Below, piece after piece: positions 9,008-19,469 of a DNA stretch of 64,000 nt. How positions within the stretch are numbered: the stretch's first letter is position 1; each line of letters opens with the position of its first letter. The notes under the pieces were generated by a model. The model made no database searches and was not told the origin of the DNA. It was given only the letters and a program-made list of their open reading frames with translations. This DNA is from Pantoea rwandensis (GTDB lineage Bacteria; Pseudomonadota; Gammaproteobacteria; Enterobacterales; Enterobacteriaceae), in NCBI RefSeq assembly GCF_000759475.1, contig NZ_CP009454.1, positions 1,364,001 to 1,428,000 on the forward strand, written 5' to 3'. A program made the position numbers and the translations under genes.

Positions 9008-9193
9008 GATGTCCCCGGCAGAGTCGGCAATTTGACCAACTATATCATGCGAAGCGGGAGATTCTCGTCATACTTCAGGTACAGGGGACTAACTGCGCTC
9101 ATGCACCCCAATCACTCAATTCGTTAAGCTGATTGGGATCCATTTGCTTGCCGCCTTGCTGAAACATAAGTCTCTGGCGAAGGGGACTAAAGA

Positions 9194-9377
9194 GGAGATC
9201 TCCGAGATGCCGCCGCAGGCTGTAACCCTTGAACCCATGGTTCAAGGTGAACATGCCGTCACAATTATTAGGCTTCTCGGACGGACCGAGCATGCGCACA
9301 AATTGTGGATCGTCACATTCTGTTGGTATTAAATATCGGCTCAGGGGACGGGCCCGCTTGCAAACATCTCAGAGAAA
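9194..9377 (-). ncRNA. ssrS: 6S RNA
   Basis: The reverse strand closely follows E. coli 6S RNA along its full 184-base length. It starts TTTCTCTGAGATG, carries GTCCCCTGAGCCGATA, then GCATGCTCGGTCCGTCC, and ends GCGGCATCTCGGAGATC. The 5' and 3' ends pair to form the closing stem of the long bulged rod. 6S RNA binds sigma-70 RNA polymerase as a mimic of an open promoter and down-regulates transcription in stationary phase. It lies between zapA and fau as in E. coli. Ends are set by homology, to within a few bases. Confidence 0.96.
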
Positions 9378-9417
9378 ATTGACTTCACCGTCACTCTAAC
9401 ACGAGTACCATGAAGTG

Positions 9418-9747
9418 TTATTCGAATTTAGGGCCCTGGCGATCAGTTATGCGACCTTGCTCAACTAATGCTTGTTCAATGGTCTGCTGCAGCATGCGGA
9501 TACGTTGTTCCATGTTTGCTGCATAGTCGCGCGTCTTGCCTTTTTCCTGTGCCAGCTCGTGGCAGATGTTTAAGGCGGCGATGAACACCAGTTGCTCTGT
9601 ATTGGTGACTCTAGTGCGAACTTTTAAATCTTGCAACCGTTGATTGAGATCCTCTGCAGCCAGATTCAGCGCATCTTGCTGTTCGGGCGGACAATTTACT
9701 CTCAATGAACGACCAAAAATCTGAATATCTACCGGTTGTGCAGACAT
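9418..9747 (-). CDS. zapA: Cell division protein ZapA
   Basis: 109 residues, the same length as E. coli ZapA. The start [18 protein letters not shown] matches the family, with AGGATGG upstream; longer upstream in-frame starts are not used. ZapA is a cytoplasmic coiled-coil protein (helix from about residue 70 to the end) that cross-links FtsZ protofilaments at the division ring. It is divergent from ygfB, and 6S RNA follows on the same strand. Confidence 0.95.
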   Translation of the reverse strand: MSAQPVDIQIFGRSLRVNCPPEQQDALNLAAEDLNQRLQDLKVRTRVTNTEQLVFIAALNICHELAQEKGKTRDYAANMEQRIRMLQQTIEQALVEQGRITDRQGPKFE

Positions 9748-9917
9748 GCCACCATCCTGACTGATTACTCTGTTCGCATCTCCCTTACCTGTCAATGGGT
9801 TGGGAGGTGCGCAACTATATAGAGCCGCGATATAAGTTACAACCCCTTTTCTGGAAACCCTGAGGCACCTGGTGGTAGCATAACACGAACTTATTCTGCC
9901 AACGACGACCAAAGCCT

Positions 9918-10499
9918 ATGTCTTTACAGAACGAAACTCCTGGTTACAACGCGCTAGCCGCAGCCCTTTCTCAGCAGGGCGTGGGCATGACGCCAGCCGA
10001 AATGCACGGATTGCTGTCCGGTATTTTGTGTGGTGGCAGCAAAGATGCCAGCTGGAAAACCAAGATCCACGACCTCACCAACGACGGCATGGCGTTTTCA
10101 CAAAGCTTGTCACAGCCGCTGCAGGCGCTGCATGAAAATCTGAGCAATACGCTGGAAGATGAGGGTTTCATGTTCCAGCTGATGCTGCCGGAAGATGATG
10201 ACATCACCGTCTTCGATCGCGCGGATGCGCTCGCAGGCTGGGTCAACCATTTCCTGCTCGGCTTAGGCGTCACGCAGCCCAAGCTGGATAAAGTGACCGG
10301 CGAAACCGGTGAAGCGATTGACGATCTGCGCACCATTGCGCAACTCGGTTACGACGAAGATGAAGATCAGGAAGAGCTGGAGCAGTCGCTGGAAGAAGTG
10401 ATTGAGTATGTGCGCGTGGCGGCCTTGCTTTGCCATGACACATTCACTCGTCAGCACACGCCAACTGCGCCGGAAGTGCAAAAGCCAACGTTACACTAA
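9918..10499 (+). CDS. ygfB: UPF0149 protein YgfB
   Basis: 193 residues, colinear with E. coli YgfB (UPF0149). The block [20 protein letters not shown] and the acidic run [12 protein letters not shown] are conserved. Its role in E. coli is not settled; in Pseudomonas a homologue affects ampicillin resistance through gene regulation. It is the first gene of an apparent ygfB-pepP-ubiH-ubiI operon in which the genes are close or overlap. Confidence 0.94.
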   Translation: MSLQNETPGYNALAAALSQQGVGMTPAEMHGLLSGILCGGSKDASWKTKIHDLTNDGMAFSQSLSQPLQALHENLSNTLEDEGFMFQLMLPEDDDITVFDRADALAGWVNHFLLGLGVTQPKLDKVTGETGEAIDDLRTIAQLGYDEDEDQEELEQSLEEVIEYVRVAALLCHDTFTRQHTPTAPEVQKPTLH

Positions 10500-10547
10500 G
10501 TGCGTTATTGCGGGCGCGTGGTGCCCGTTTCAACAGGGAGTGCAAAC

Positions 10548-11870
10548 ATGATTACACTGGATACTTTCCAGCAACGTCGTCAGGCGCTGATTGCCCGTAT
10601 GGCACCTGGCAGCGCTGCTTTGATTTTCGCTGCACCTGAAGTGACCCGCAGCAACGACACGGAATACAACTTCCGCCAAAACAGCGACTTCTGGTATTTC
10701 ACCGGGTTCAATGAACCGCAGGCGCTGTTAGTGCTGATCAAAAGTGATGACAAGCATAACCACAGCGTGCTGTTCAATCGTGTTCGCGACCTTACCGCAG
10801 AGATCTGGTTTGGCCGCCGCCTCGGGCAAGATGCCGCACCCGCTAAGCTTGGCGTTGACCGTGCTTTACCGTGGGATGACATCGGTGAGCAATTGCATCA
10901 GCTGCTCAACGGGCTTGATGTGGTGTATCACGCTCAGGGTGAGTACGCAGAAGCTGACCAACTGGTGTTCAGCGCGTTGGAAAAACTGCGCCGTGGCTTC
11001 CGTCAGAATCTCAGCGCGCCTGCTACCGTTACCGACTGGCGGCCGTGGGTGCACGATATGCGCCTGTTTAAAAGCGAAGCCGAGATTGAGATTTTGCGCC
11101 GTGCGGGAAAAATCAGTGCGCTGGCGCATACCCGTGCGATGCAAGCCTGCCGTCCGGGGATGTTTGAGTATCAGCTCGAAGGCGAAATTCACCATGAATT
11201 CAATCGCCACGGCGCACGCTTCCCTTCTTACAACACCATCGTGGGATCGGGTGAGAACGGCTGCATCCTGCATTACACCGAAAACGAAAGTGAAATGCGC
11301 GATGGCGATTTGGTGCTGATTGATGCGGGTTGTGAATTCCACGGGTATGCCGGTGACATCACCCGCACCTTCCCGGTTAATGGCAAATTTACGCAACCCC
11401 AGCGCGAGATTTACGACATCGTGCTGGCCTCGCTGTACAAAGCGCTGTCGATGTTCCGCCCTGGCGTCAGCATCCACGACGTCAATGACGAAGTGGTGCA
11501 CATCATGATCACCGGTCTGGTCGATCTCGGCATTCTGGAAGGCAATATCGATACGCTGTTCGAAGAGCAGGCGCACCGCCCGTTTTTCATGCACGGCTTG
11601 AGTCACTGGCTGGGGCTGGATGTGCATGACGTCGGCCATTACGGTACACCAAGCCGTGATCGCATTCTCGAACCGGGTATGGTGCTGACCATTGAACCGG
11701 GTCTGTACATCGCGCCGGATGCGAAAGTCCCACCGCAGTATCGCGGTATTGGTATCCGTATCGAAGATGACATCGTGATCACCGCTGATGGCAACGAAAA
11801 CCTGACCGACAGCGTCGTGAAAGATGCCGATGCGATTGAAGCCTTGATGGCAGCGGCACGCCACGCATGA
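10548..11870 (+). CDS. pepP: Xaa-Pro aminopeptidase
   Basis: 440-residue cytoplasmic metallopeptidase that removes N-terminal residues preceding proline. The dinuclear manganese ligands are visible: two aspartates in LIDAGCEFHGYAGDITRTFP, the histidine in HGLSHWLGLDVHDVG, and glutamates in TIEPGLYIAP and GIRIEDDIV. The ATG at 10548 fits the E. coli N-terminus and has AGGGAG upstream. The stop overlaps the ubiH start in an ATGA junction, pointing to translational coupling. Confidence 0.96.
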   Translation: MITLDTFQQRRQALIARMAPGSAALIFAAPEVTRSNDTEYNFRQNSDFWYFTGFNEPQALLVLIKSDDKHNHSVLFNRVRDLTAEIWFGRRLGQDAAPAKLGVDRALPWDDIGEQLHQLLNGLDVVYHAQGEYAEADQLVFSALEKLRRGFRQNLSAPATVTDWRPWVHDMRLFKSEAEIEILRRAGKISALAHTRAMQACRPGMFEYQLEGEIHHEFNRHGARFPSYNTIVGSGENGCILHYTENESEMRDGDLVLIDAGCEFHGYAGDITRTFPVNGKFTQPQREIYDIVLASLYKALSMFRPGVSIHDVNDEVVHIMITGLVDLGILEGNIDTLFEEQAHRPFFMHGLSHWLGLDVHDVGHYGTPSRDRILEPGMVLTIEPGLYIAPDAKVPPQYRGIGIRIEDDIVITADGNENLTDSVVKDADAIEALMAAARHA

Positions 11871-13045
11871 GCATTTTGATTGCAGGCGGCGGTATGACCG
11901 GGGCAACCCTGGCGCTGGCGATTTCTCATCTGACGCAAGGCCAGCTGCCCGTCACGCTCATTGAGCGCAGCCTGCCGGATAGCCGCAAACATCCTGGTTT
12001 CGACGGCCGAGCGATTGCGTTAGCGGCGGGCACCTGTCAGCAGCTGGCGGATATCGATGTATGGCGCTCGCTCGCAGATTGCGGCACGCCAATCACGGAT
12101 ATTCACGTTTCTGACCGTGGCCACACCGGTTTTGTGCAGCTCAAGGCGGATGATTATCAGGTCCCAGCGCTGGGGCAGGTGGTTGAGCTGTTTGATGTGG
12201 GACAGCGCCTGTTCCAGCGACTGAAAAGTGCGCCTGGCGTGACGCTGCGCTGCCCGGATTACGTCACGACGGTGGAGCGCACAGCAGAGTCTGTCACGGT
12301 GACACTCAACAGCGGCGAGCAGCTACAGGGCGCGTTGCTGGTGGCAGCCGATGGCTCACGTTCGCCACTTGCGGCGTCATGCGGCATGACCTGGCAGCGG
12401 GACGATTACCAGCAGCTAGCGGTGATTGCCAACGTTACCACGCAGCAACCGCATCAGGGGCGTGCTTTTGAACGCTTCACCGAGCACGGCCCGGTGGCAC
12501 TATTACCGATGTCTGGCAATCGCATGTCGCTGGTGTGGTGTCATCCCGTCGAGGCAGAAGCGACAGTTAAACAGTGGGACGATGCGACCTTCCTGCACGA
12601 GCTTCAGCAAGCGTTTGGCTGGCGCTTAGGGCGTTTCACCCATGCCGGCCAGCGCGAAGTGTATCCGCTGGCGCTGCAAACCGCTGAACGTCAGGTAGCG
12701 CATCGCCTGGCGCTGGTGGGCAATGCGGCGCAAACGCTGCATCCGATTGCGGGCCAGGGTTTTAATCTGGGCCTGCGCGATGTGATGTCGCTGGCGGAAA
12801 CGCTGGCAGGTGCACATCGTCAGCAGCAGGATGTGGGCAGCTATGGCGTGTTGCAGCACTTCGCTGCGCGTCGTCAACCGGATCGCTCCGCGACAATCGG
12901 CGTGACCGATGGCCTGGTGCGGCTGTTTGCCAATCGTTATGCGCCCTTAGTGGCGGGAAGAAATCTTGGGCTGGTGGCAATGGACCATCTGCCATGGCTG
13001 CGAAACCCACTTGCCGCGCGCACGCTCGGCTGGGTAAAGCGTTAA
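11867..13045 (+). CDS. ubiH: 2-octaprenyl-6-methoxyphenol hydroxylase
   Basis: 392-residue FAD monooxygenase of the UbiH/COQ6 family that adds an oxygen to the ring in aerobic ubiquinone synthesis. The FAD motif IAGGGMTGATLALA is at the N-terminus; the second FAD-contact motif is VGNAAQTLHPIAGQGFNLGLRD, with Asn and Gln in place of the usual GDAAH, as is known in UbiH proteins. It starts on the ATGA shared with pepP and is followed after 20 bases by its paralogue ubiI. Confidence 0.95.
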   Translation: MSILIAGGGMTGATLALAISHLTQGQLPVTLIERSLPDSRKHPGFDGRAIALAAGTCQQLADIDVWRSLADCGTPITDIHVSDRGHTGFVQLKADDYQVPALGQVVELFDVGQRLFQRLKSAPGVTLRCPDYVTTVERTAESVTVTLNSGEQLQGALLVAADGSRSPLAASCGMTWQRDDYQQLAVIANVTTQQPHQGRAFERFTEHGPVALLPMSGNRMSLVWCHPVEAEATVKQWDDATFLHELQQAFGWRLGRFTHAGQREVYPLALQTAERQVAHRLALVGNAAQTLHPIAGQGFNLGLRDVMSLAETLAGAHRQQQDVGSYGVLQHFAARRQPDRSATIGVTDGLVRLFANRYAPLVAGRNLGLVAMDHLPWLRNPLAARTLGWVKR

Positions 13046-13065
13046 GCATGAATTAAGGGGCAGCA

Positions 13066-14268
13066 ATGCAAACATTTGATGTGGCTATCGCCGGTGGCGG
13101 TATGGTAGGTCTGGCCGTTGCCTGCGGATTACAGGGCAGCGGCCTGCGCGTTGCCGTGCTGGAGAAAGCACCTGAGCCACAATTTGACCCAGCGAGCGCC
13201 GCATCGATTCGCGTCTCGGCGATCAACGCTGCCAGCGAACGTCTGCTGCAAAAACTGGATGTCTGGTCCAGCATCCTGGCGTTGCGCGCCAGTGCCTATC
13301 ACGGCATGGAAGTGTGGGATCAAGACAGCTTTGGTTCCATCAGCTTTGATGATGAGCAGCAAGGCTTATCCCATCTCGGTCATATTATTGAAAACGAAGT
13401 GATTCACAGCGCATTGTGGCAGCGCGCCAGTCAGTGCAGCGACATCACCTTATTTGCCCCTGCGCAGTTGCAGCAGGTGGCCTTTGGCGACAACGAAGCG
13501 TTCGTCACTTTACAGGACGGCAGCATGATGAGTGCGCGCCTGCTGATTGCCGCGGATGGCGCAAACTCCTGGCTGCGCGATAAAGCCGATATCCCGATTA
13601 CCTTCTGGGATTACGATCATCATGCGCTGGTTACCAATATTCGCACCGATATGCCGCACGATGCGATTGCGCGTCAGGTGTTCCATGGCGATGGCATTCT
13701 GGCGTTCCTGCCGATGCAGGACCCGCATCTCTGTTCTATTGTCTGGTCATTGTCGCCGCAGGAAGCGGCGCGGGTGCAATCGATGCCAGAAGCGCTGTTC
13801 AATCAGCATTTGTCTGTCGCCTTCGATATGCGCCTCGGCTTGTGCCATGCTGAAAGCGAGCGCAAAACCTTCCCACTGATGGCGCGCTATGCCCGTAACT
13901 TTGCCGCACACCGCCTGGCACTGGTAGGCGACGCCGCACACACCATTCATCCGCTGGCCGGGCAGGGCGTCAATCTTGGCTTTATGGATGCCGCAGAACT
14001 GATCGGTGAAATTCGTCGCCTGCATCAGGAAGGCAAAGATATCGGACAGCACCTTTATCTGCGCCGTTATGAGCGCAGCCGCAAGCACAGTGCGGCAATG
14101 ATGCTGGCGGGCATGCAAGGATTCCGTGAGCTGTTTGCGGGCACCCACCCGGCGAAAAAGCTGCTGCGTGATGTGGGATTGAAACTGGCGGATACACTGC
14201 CGGGCGTAAAACCGATGATGCTGAAACAGGCCATGGGGCTCAATGATATGCCCAGCTGGATTCGTTAA
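13066..14268 (+). CDS. ubiI: 2-octaprenylphenol hydroxylase UbiI (VisC)
   Basis: 400-residue FAD-dependent monooxygenase that hydroxylates C5 of the ubiquinone ring precursor. The nucleotide motif IAGGGMVGLAVACGL begins at residue 7; GDAAHTIHPLAGQGVNLGFMD contacts the FAD near residues 287-307. AAGGGG stands before the start. It ends the ygfB operon and is followed by a strong terminator. It is a paralogue of the gene just upstream. Confidence 0.95.
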   Translation: MQTFDVAIAGGGMVGLAVACGLQGSGLRVAVLEKAPEPQFDPASAASIRVSAINAASERLLQKLDVWSSILALRASAYHGMEVWDQDSFGSISFDDEQQGLSHLGHIIENEVIHSALWQRASQCSDITLFAPAQLQQVAFGDNEAFVTLQDGSMMSARLLIAADGANSWLRDKADIPITFWDYDHHALVTNIRTDMPHDAIARQVFHGDGILAFLPMQDPHLCSIVWSLSPQEAARVQSMPEALFNQHLSVAFDMRLGLCHAESERKTFPLMARYARNFAAHRLALVGDAAHTIHPLAGQGVNLGFMDAAELIGEIRRLHQEGKDIGQHLYLRRYERSRKHSAAMMLAGMQGFRELFAGTHPAKKLLRDVGLKLADTLPGVKPMMLKQAMGLNDMPSWIR

Positions 14269-14280
14269 ATTCTTTTCAAA

Positions 14281-14308
14281 TGGCGCCGATTCAGGCGCCA
14301 TTTTTTTT
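14281..14308 (+). terminator. Terminator of the ygfB-pepP-ubiH-ubiI operon
   Basis: TGGCGCC (14281-14287) pairs with GGCGCCA (14294-14300), with eight Ts after it. It starts 12 bases after the ubiI stop. Confidence 0.88.
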
Positions 14309-14803
14309 GCAAGATTCACTGTCTCGTCATACCAAAAGCCAATCCTAAAAGTGACCGCTACGTCTGCGCTGGGACGTTGCAGGCTGTGTTCAGACAAGCG
14401 CACATTAAATGGCTTTTTCACCCTATGCACTGCTCTGGTGCGTCTCTGCACTCAAATTGCGCCTCGTTTGATTTATTCTAATTTTACTCGTCAATTCGCA
14501 TTACTTTAACTAATGATAGTGTTGCGAGTTCTCCGGACCTTTTTGCCGTACTGAGGCGTGAGTTCCATTATCAGGCTGTGTTTATCGTTCTTAATTGTAT
14601 TTTATGCGTAGTTAATCACAAAAATGCAGTGAATTGTTCTGGGTTGGGTTTGGTGCGTGCTAAGGGAGTGATACTGTTTCGCCCTCGTTTTCCTTATGGT
14701 TAATCGCCGCGTTCGGTGGTAACTTCAGCACAAAGAGAACGTTTGCGTCAGCCGGTACAGGCGGCGCAGGCGCGTCACACTCACTTGTTTTCACAGGATG
14801 GTT
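14309..14803 (+). promoter_or_regulatory. gcvTHP control region with GcvA-like and PurR-like sites
   Basis: This 495-bp gap holds no credible gene. Two CTAAT boxes, the core recognised by GcvA, lie at 14478-14482 and 14510-14514. AAGAGAACGTTTGCGT at 14733-14748, read on the other strand, matches the PurR consensus at about 14 of 16 bases. In E. coli gcvTHP is controlled by GcvA/GcvR, Lrp and PurR; the length and A/T-rich middle here fit that. Factor binding is inferred. Confidence 0.55.
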
Positions 14804-15901
14804 ATGACTCAGCAAACGCCTCTATTCGAACAGCATCAGGCATGCGGTGCGCGCATGGTGGATTTCCATGGCTGGATGATGCCACTGCATTATGGCTCGC
14901 AAATGGATGAGCATCATGTCGTGCGCAACGATGCCGGTATGTTTGATGTTTCCCACATGACCATCGTCGATCTGCGCGGTGTCCGCACCCGTGAATTCCT
15001 GCGTTATCTGCTGGCCAACGATGTCGCCAAACTGACGCAACCCGGCAAAGCTCTCTACACCGGCATGCTGAATGCTTCGGCTGGCGTCATTGATGATTTG
15101 ATTGTTTACTTTATGACCGAAGACTTTTTCCGCTTAGTGGTGAACTCCGCGACGCGTGAGAAGGATTTGGTGTGGATCAAACAGCACGCTCAGCCGTTTG
15201 GTGTCGAACTCACCGAACGTGACGATCTGGCGCTGATTGCCGTTCAAGGTCCGCAAGCGCAGCAGAAAGCACAGACGCTGTTTACTGCGGCGCAGCGTGA
15301 AGCGGTGGCAGGCATGAAACCGTTCTTTGGTGTGCAAAGCGAAAATCTGTTCATTGCCACCACCGGTTATACCGGTGAAGCCGGTTATGAAATTGCGATG
15401 CCGAACAGTGAAGCGGCCGATCTCTGGCAGAAACTGCTGGCGGCAGGCGTCAAACCGGCTGGCCTGGGCGCGCGTGACACGCTCCGCCTGGAAGCGGGGA
15501 TGAATCTGTACGGTCAGGAAATGGATGAAGGCGTTTCACCGCTGGCGGCCAACATGGGTTGGACGGTGAGCTGGGAACCTGCCGATCGCGATTTCATCGG
15601 CCGCGAGGCGCTTGAAGCGCAACGTGAACATGGCACTGAAAAGCTGGTGGGTTTGATCATGACCGAAAAAGGGGTGTTACGAAACGGCTTGCCGGTGCGT
15701 TTCACCGATGAACAAGGTCAGCCACAGCAGGGTATTATTACCAGTGGTTCCTTCTCCCCGACGCTGGGTTACAGCATCGCGCTGGCACGTGTGCCAGCGG
15801 GCATTGGTGAGCAAGCGATTGTAGAGATCCGCAATCGTGAAATGCCGGTGAAAGTCACTAAACCGATTTTTGTTCGCGCCGGTAAACCGGTCGCTCAGTA
15901 A
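14804..15901 (+). CDS. gcvT: Glycine cleavage system T protein (aminomethyltransferase)
   Basis: 365 residues. It moves the methylene carbon from the aminomethyl-lipoyl arm of GcvH to tetrahydrofolate and releases ammonia. The start is taken at 14804, giving [11 protein letters not shown] as in E. coli, with AGGATGG six bases upstream; the ATG at 14798 has no room for a ribosome site. The [18 protein letters not shown] block and the [12 protein letters not shown] segment are family hallmarks. First gene of gcvTHP. Confidence 0.96.
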   Translation: MTQQTPLFEQHQACGARMVDFHGWMMPLHYGSQMDEHHVVRNDAGMFDVSHMTIVDLRGVRTREFLRYLLANDVAKLTQPGKALYTGMLNASAGVIDDLIVYFMTEDFFRLVVNSATREKDLVWIKQHAQPFGVELTERDDLALIAVQGPQAQQKAQTLFTAAQREAVAGMKPFFGVQSENLFIATTGYTGEAGYEIAMPNSEAADLWQKLLAAGVKPAGLGARDTLRLEAGMNLYGQEMDEGVSPLAANMGWTVSWEPADRDFIGREALEAQREHGTEKLVGLIMTEKGVLRNGLPVRFTDEQGQPQQGIITSGSFSPTLGYSIALARVPAGIGEQAIVEIRNREMPVKVTKPIFVRAGKPVAQ

Positions 15902-15920
15902 TTTTTCAGGAGAAATGGCG

Positions 15921-16307
15921 ATGAGCAATGTGCCTAATGAATTGAAATACCGCGATAGTCACGAGTGGGTGCGTAAAGAAGCCGATGGCACCTTCACTGT
16001 GGGTATCACTGAACACGCGCAGGAACTGCTGGGCGATATGGTGTTTGTGGATCTGCCTGATGTAGGCGCCACTTTCGCTGCCGGTGATGACTGCGCCGTC
16101 GCGGAGTCGGTGAAAGCCGCCTCAGACATCTATGCCCCCCTAAGCGGTGAAATCGTTGCTGTGAACGAAGAACTGGCCGATGCACCGGAGCTGGTCAACA
16201 GCGAACCGTACGCAGCGGGCTGGTTATTCCGTATCAAAGCCAGCGACATTTCAGAACTTGATTCTATGCTCGACGCCGATGCCTATAAAGGCGCTATCGA
16301 CGAGTAA
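15921..16307 (+). CDS. gcvH: Glycine cleavage system H protein
   Basis: 128-residue lipoyl carrier of the glycine cleavage complex. Lys65 in [12 protein letters not shown] is the lipoylated residue. AGGAG at 15908-15912 is eight bases before the ATG at 15921; an ATG at 15915 is too close. It lies 19 bases after gcvT. A terminator-like hairpin separates it from gcvP. Confidence 0.96.
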   Translation: MSNVPNELKYRDSHEWVRKEADGTFTVGITEHAQELLGDMVFVDLPDVGATFAAGDDCAVAESVKAASDIYAPLSGEIVAVNEELADAPELVNSEPYAAGWLFRIKASDISELDSMLDADAYKGAIDE

Positions 16308-16319
16308 CCGGTAGTCATC

Positions 16320-16350
16320 GAAGGTGCTGCACTGCAGCGCCTTCTTTTTT
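16320..16350 (+). terminator. Terminator-like hairpin between gcvH and gcvP
   Basis: GAAGGTGCTGC (16320-16330) pairs with GCAGCGCCTTC (16334-16344) with one G-U pair, around a 3-base loop, followed by six Ts. It would end or thin transcription inside the gcv operon. Confidence 0.75.
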
Positions 16351-16406
16351 ATCTGCCTGATTTAATGCCGTTTTTGTAACCCAGCCCGATTCAGGATTTA
16401 CTGCAA

Positions 16407-19280
16407 ATGACCCAGACTCTCAGCCAGCTTGAACATAACGGTGCTTTCATTGAGCGCCATATCGGTCCTACACCCGCGCAGCAGGCCACCATGCTGGAAG
16501 CGATTGGTGCCAGCTCTCTGGAATCACTGATCAGCGCCATCGTGCCTGCCGATATCCAACTGCCAGGCCCGCCTGCGGTCGGTGATGCCGCGACCGAACA
16601 GCAAGCGCTGGCAGAGCTGAAAGCCATTGCCAGTCAGAACCAACGTTACAAATCCTGGATCGGCATGGGCTACAGTGCCGTGATCACTCCGCCGGTTATC
16701 CTGCGTAACATGCTGGAAAACCCAGGTTGGTACACCGCATACACCCCTTACCAACCAGAGGTCTCACAGGGCCGCCTTGAGGCGCTGCTGAACTTCCAGA
16801 CCCTGACGCTGGACTTAACCGGGCTGGATATCGCCTCTGCTTCACTGCTTGATGAAGCCACCGCGGCTGCCGAAGCGATGGCGATGGCGAAGCGCGTCAG
16901 CAAACTGAAAAATGCCGGTAAATTCTTTATCGCCGAAGACATCCATCCGCAAACCCTGGATGTGGTGCGCACGCGTGCAGAAACCTTTGGTTTTGAACTG
17001 ATCATCGACAGCGCCAGCAAAGCGCTGGATCACGACGACCTGTTTGGCGTGCTGCTGCAGCAAGTGGGCACCAGCGGTGAAGTGCATGATTACCGTGCAC
17101 TGATTGCCGAGCTGAAAAGCCGTAAAGTCGTGGTGAGCGTGGCTGCCGATTTCATGGCGCTGGTGCAGTTAGAAGCGCCAGGTAAGCAGGGCGCTGATAT
17201 CGTTTTCGGGTCCGCTCAGCGCTTTGGTGTGCCGATGGGTTACGGCGGTCCGCACGCCGCCTTCTTCGCTAGCCGCGATGAGCACAAACGCTCCATGCCG
17301 GGCCGTATCATTGGCGTTTCGCGCGATGCCGCAGGCAACACCGCGCTGCGCATGGCGATGCAAACGCGTGAACAGCATATCCGTCGTGAGAAAGCCAACT
17401 CCAACATCTGTACTTCTCAGGTGCTGCTGGCGAACATCGCCGGTCTGTATGCGGTTTATCATGGTCCAGTGGGCCTGAAGCGTATCGCCTCGCGCATCCA
17501 TCGTTTGACCAGCATTCTGGCCGCGGGTCTGAAAAAGGGTGGCCTGAAGCTACGCCACAACAGCTGGTTCGACACCTTAACCGTTGAAGTAGCCGATAAA
17601 GCGGAAGTGCTGAATCGTGCGCTGAGCTTTGGCGTTAATCTGCGCAGTGACGTGCTTAACGGCGTGGGTATCACACTGGATGAAACCACCTCACGTGAAG
17701 ACGTGCAGGCTTTGTTTGCGATTCTGCTGGGTGATGCACATGGTCAGGAAATTGATGCCCTGGATGCCAGCGTAGCCGCAGAAAACAGTGCTATTCCGGC
17801 AGGCATGTCACGTGAAAGCGAGTTCCTGACCCATCCCGTGTTTAACCGTCATCACAGCGAAACCGAGATGATGCGTTACATGCACAGCCTGGAGAAAAAG
17901 GATCTGGCACTGAACCAGGCAATGATCCCGCTCGGTTCCTGCACCATGAAACTCAACGCTGCTGCCGAAATGATCCCGATTACATGGCCAGAATTTGCTG
18001 AACTTCATCCATTCTGCCCGGCAGAACAGGCTTCAGGCTATCTGCAGATGATTGGCCAGCTGTCACAGTGGCTGGTGCAGCTCACCGGTTACGATGCACT
18101 CTGCATGCAGCCCAACTCTGGCGCACAGGGTGAGTATGCCGGTCTGCTGGCGATTCGTCGTTATCACGAAAGCCGCAATGAAGGGGGACGTAATGTCTGC
18201 CTGATCCCAAGTTCTGCACACGGCACTAACCCGGCATCTGCACAGATGGCGGGCATGGCAGTGGTGGTGGTGGCCTGTGATAAACAAGGCAACATCGATC
18301 TCGGCGATCTGCGTGAGAAAGCCGCTCAGGTTGGCGATGAGCTGTCATGCATCATGGTGACCTATCCTTCAACCCACGGCGTTTACGAAGAAACCATTCG
18401 TGAAGTGTGCCAGATCGTGCATCAGTATGGCGGTCAGGTTTACCTGGACGGTGCCAACATGAACGCACAGGTGGGTATCACCACGCCAGGTTACATCGGC
18501 GCCGATGTCTCGCACCTTAACCTGCATAAATCCTTCTGCATTCCACACGGCGGTGGTGGTCCAGGTATGGGACCGATTGGCGTGAAAGCGCATCTGGCAC
18601 CGTTTGTTCCGGGCCACAGCGTGGTGCAAATCGATGGCGTGCTGACACAGCAGGGCGCGGTATCCGCCGCGCCATTTGGCAGCGCCTCGATTCTGCCAAT
18701 CAGCTGGATGTACATTCGCATGATGGGTGCGGAAGGTCTGAAGCAGGCGAGTTCGGTAGCGATTCTGAATGCCAACTATATTGCCAGCCGTCTGCAATCC
18801 GCTTATCCAATTCTGTATGCAGGTCGCGATGGTCGCGTGGCGCACGAATGTATTCTCGATATCCGTCCGCTGAAAGAGCAGACCGGCATCAGCGAGTTGG
18901 ATATTGCTAAGCGCCTGATCGACTACGGCTTCCATGCGCCAACCATGTCCTTCCCGGTGGCCGGAACGCTGATGGTTGAGCCAACGGAATCCGAAAGCAA
19001 AATCGAGTTGGATCGCTTTATCGATGCGATGCTCTCCATCCGCATGGAGATTGACCGGGTAGCCGACGGCGAATGGCCCGCTGAGGATAATCCGCTGGTG
19101 AATGCACCTCATACCCAGATGGAGATCGTTGGTGAGTGGGCGCATCCGTACACCCGCGAACTGGCGGTGTTCCCGGCAGGCAGCGCCAACAAATACTGGC
19201 CAACCGTGAAGCGTCTGGATGATGTGTTTGGCGACCGCAATGTGTTCTGCTCCTGTGTTCCAATGAGCGAATACCAATAA
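16407..19280 (+). CDS. gcvP: Glycine cleavage system P protein (glycine dehydrogenase, decarboxylating)
   Basis: 957 residues, the family's usual single-chain length. This PLP enzyme decarboxylates glycine and passes the aminomethyl group to lipoyl-GcvH. Two homologous halves are visible; the PLP lysine is Lys708 in [19 protein letters not shown]. The start follows a 99-bp gap after gcvH that contains a hairpin. With serA and fau nearby it belongs to the cell's one-carbon supply. Confidence 0.97.
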   Translation: MTQTLSQLEHNGAFIERHIGPTPAQQATMLEAIGASSLESLISAIVPADIQLPGPPAVGDAATEQQALAELKAIASQNQRYKSWIGMGYSAVITPPVILRNMLENPGWYTAYTPYQPEVSQGRLEALLNFQTLTLDLTGLDIASASLLDEATAAAEAMAMAKRVSKLKNAGKFFIAEDIHPQTLDVVRTRAETFGFELIIDSASKALDHDDLFGVLLQQVGTSGEVHDYRALIAELKSRKVVVSVAADFMALVQLEAPGKQGADIVFGSAQRFGVPMGYGGPHAAFFASRDEHKRSMPGRIIGVSRDAAGNTALRMAMQTREQHIRREKANSNICTSQVLLANIAGLYAVYHGPVGLKRIASRIHRLTSILAAGLKKGGLKLRHNSWFDTLTVEVADKAEVLNRALSFGVNLRSDVLNGVGITLDETTSREDVQALFAILLGDAHGQEIDALDASVAAENSAIPAGMSRESEFLTHPVFNRHHSETEMMRYMHSLEKKDLALNQAMIPLGSCTMKLNAAAEMIPITWPEFAELHPFCPAEQASGYLQMIGQLSQWLVQLTGYDALCMQPNSGAQGEYAGLLAIRRYHESRNEGGRNVCLIPSSAHGTNPASAQMAGMAVVVVACDKQGNIDLGDLREKAAQVGDELSCIMVTYPSTHGVYEETIREVCQIVHQYGGQVYLDGANMNAQVGITTPGYIGADVSHLNLHKSFCIPHGGGGPGMGPIGVKAHLAPFVPGHSVVQIDGVLTQQGAVSAAPFGSASILPISWMYIRMMGAEGLKQASSVAILNANYIASRLQSAYPILYAGRDGRVAHECILDIRPLKEQTGISELDIAKRLIDYGFHAPTMSFPVAGTLMVEPTESESKIELDRFIDAMLSIRMEIDRVADGEWPAEDNPLVNAPHTQMEIVGEWAHPYTRELAVFPAGSANKYWPTVKRLDDVFGDRNVFCSCVPMSEYQ

Positions 19281-19298
19281 TTTAGCGGTTGTGCTGGG

Positions 19299-19378
19299 GG
19301 CTGCCATGGCGTTGGTCGCTCCCATTCATCCCCTTCACGGACTACTGTGGACTGCCGGGAAGAGTGGGACCAGCAGCC
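19299..19378 (+). other. Long nested stem in the 3' region of gcvP
   Basis: Five short helices nest in order: GGCTGC/GCAGCC (19299-19304 with 19373-19378), TGGT/ACCA, CCCA/TGGG, CTTC/GAAG and CGG/CCG, closing a 14-base loop at 19341-19354. All large bulges are on the 5' side. It begins 18 bases after the gcvP stop and precedes the terminator at 19431. It could be part of a 3'-UTR RNA or a decayed mobile palindrome; the pairing is seen, its meaning is not known. Confidence 0.35.
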
Positions 19379-19430
19379 TTGTGCAACTTAAATTATTTTT
19401 GGCTAAACACTTTTTGAACACCTATTCTGA

Positions 19431-19453
19431 GGGCCGAGAAATCGGCCCTTTTT
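19431..19453 (+). terminator. Terminator after gcvP
   Basis: GGGCCGA (19431-19437) pairs with TCGGCCC (19442-19448) around GAAA, followed by TTTTT. It lies just before the ygfF ribosome site GGAGG. Confidence 0.85.
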
Positions 19454-19469
19454 CTATTTTGGAGGCAAC

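Noticed and set aside
10866..11906. Long open frame (346 codons) opposite pepP
   Set aside because: Antisense to a certain gene, with no ribosome site or recognisable domain; a codon-bias artefact.
18369..19325. Long open frame (318 codons) opposite gcvP
   Set aside because: It lies entirely antisense to a strongly conserved gene; its composition (many His, Arg, Gln) is that of a shadow frame and no family motif is seen.
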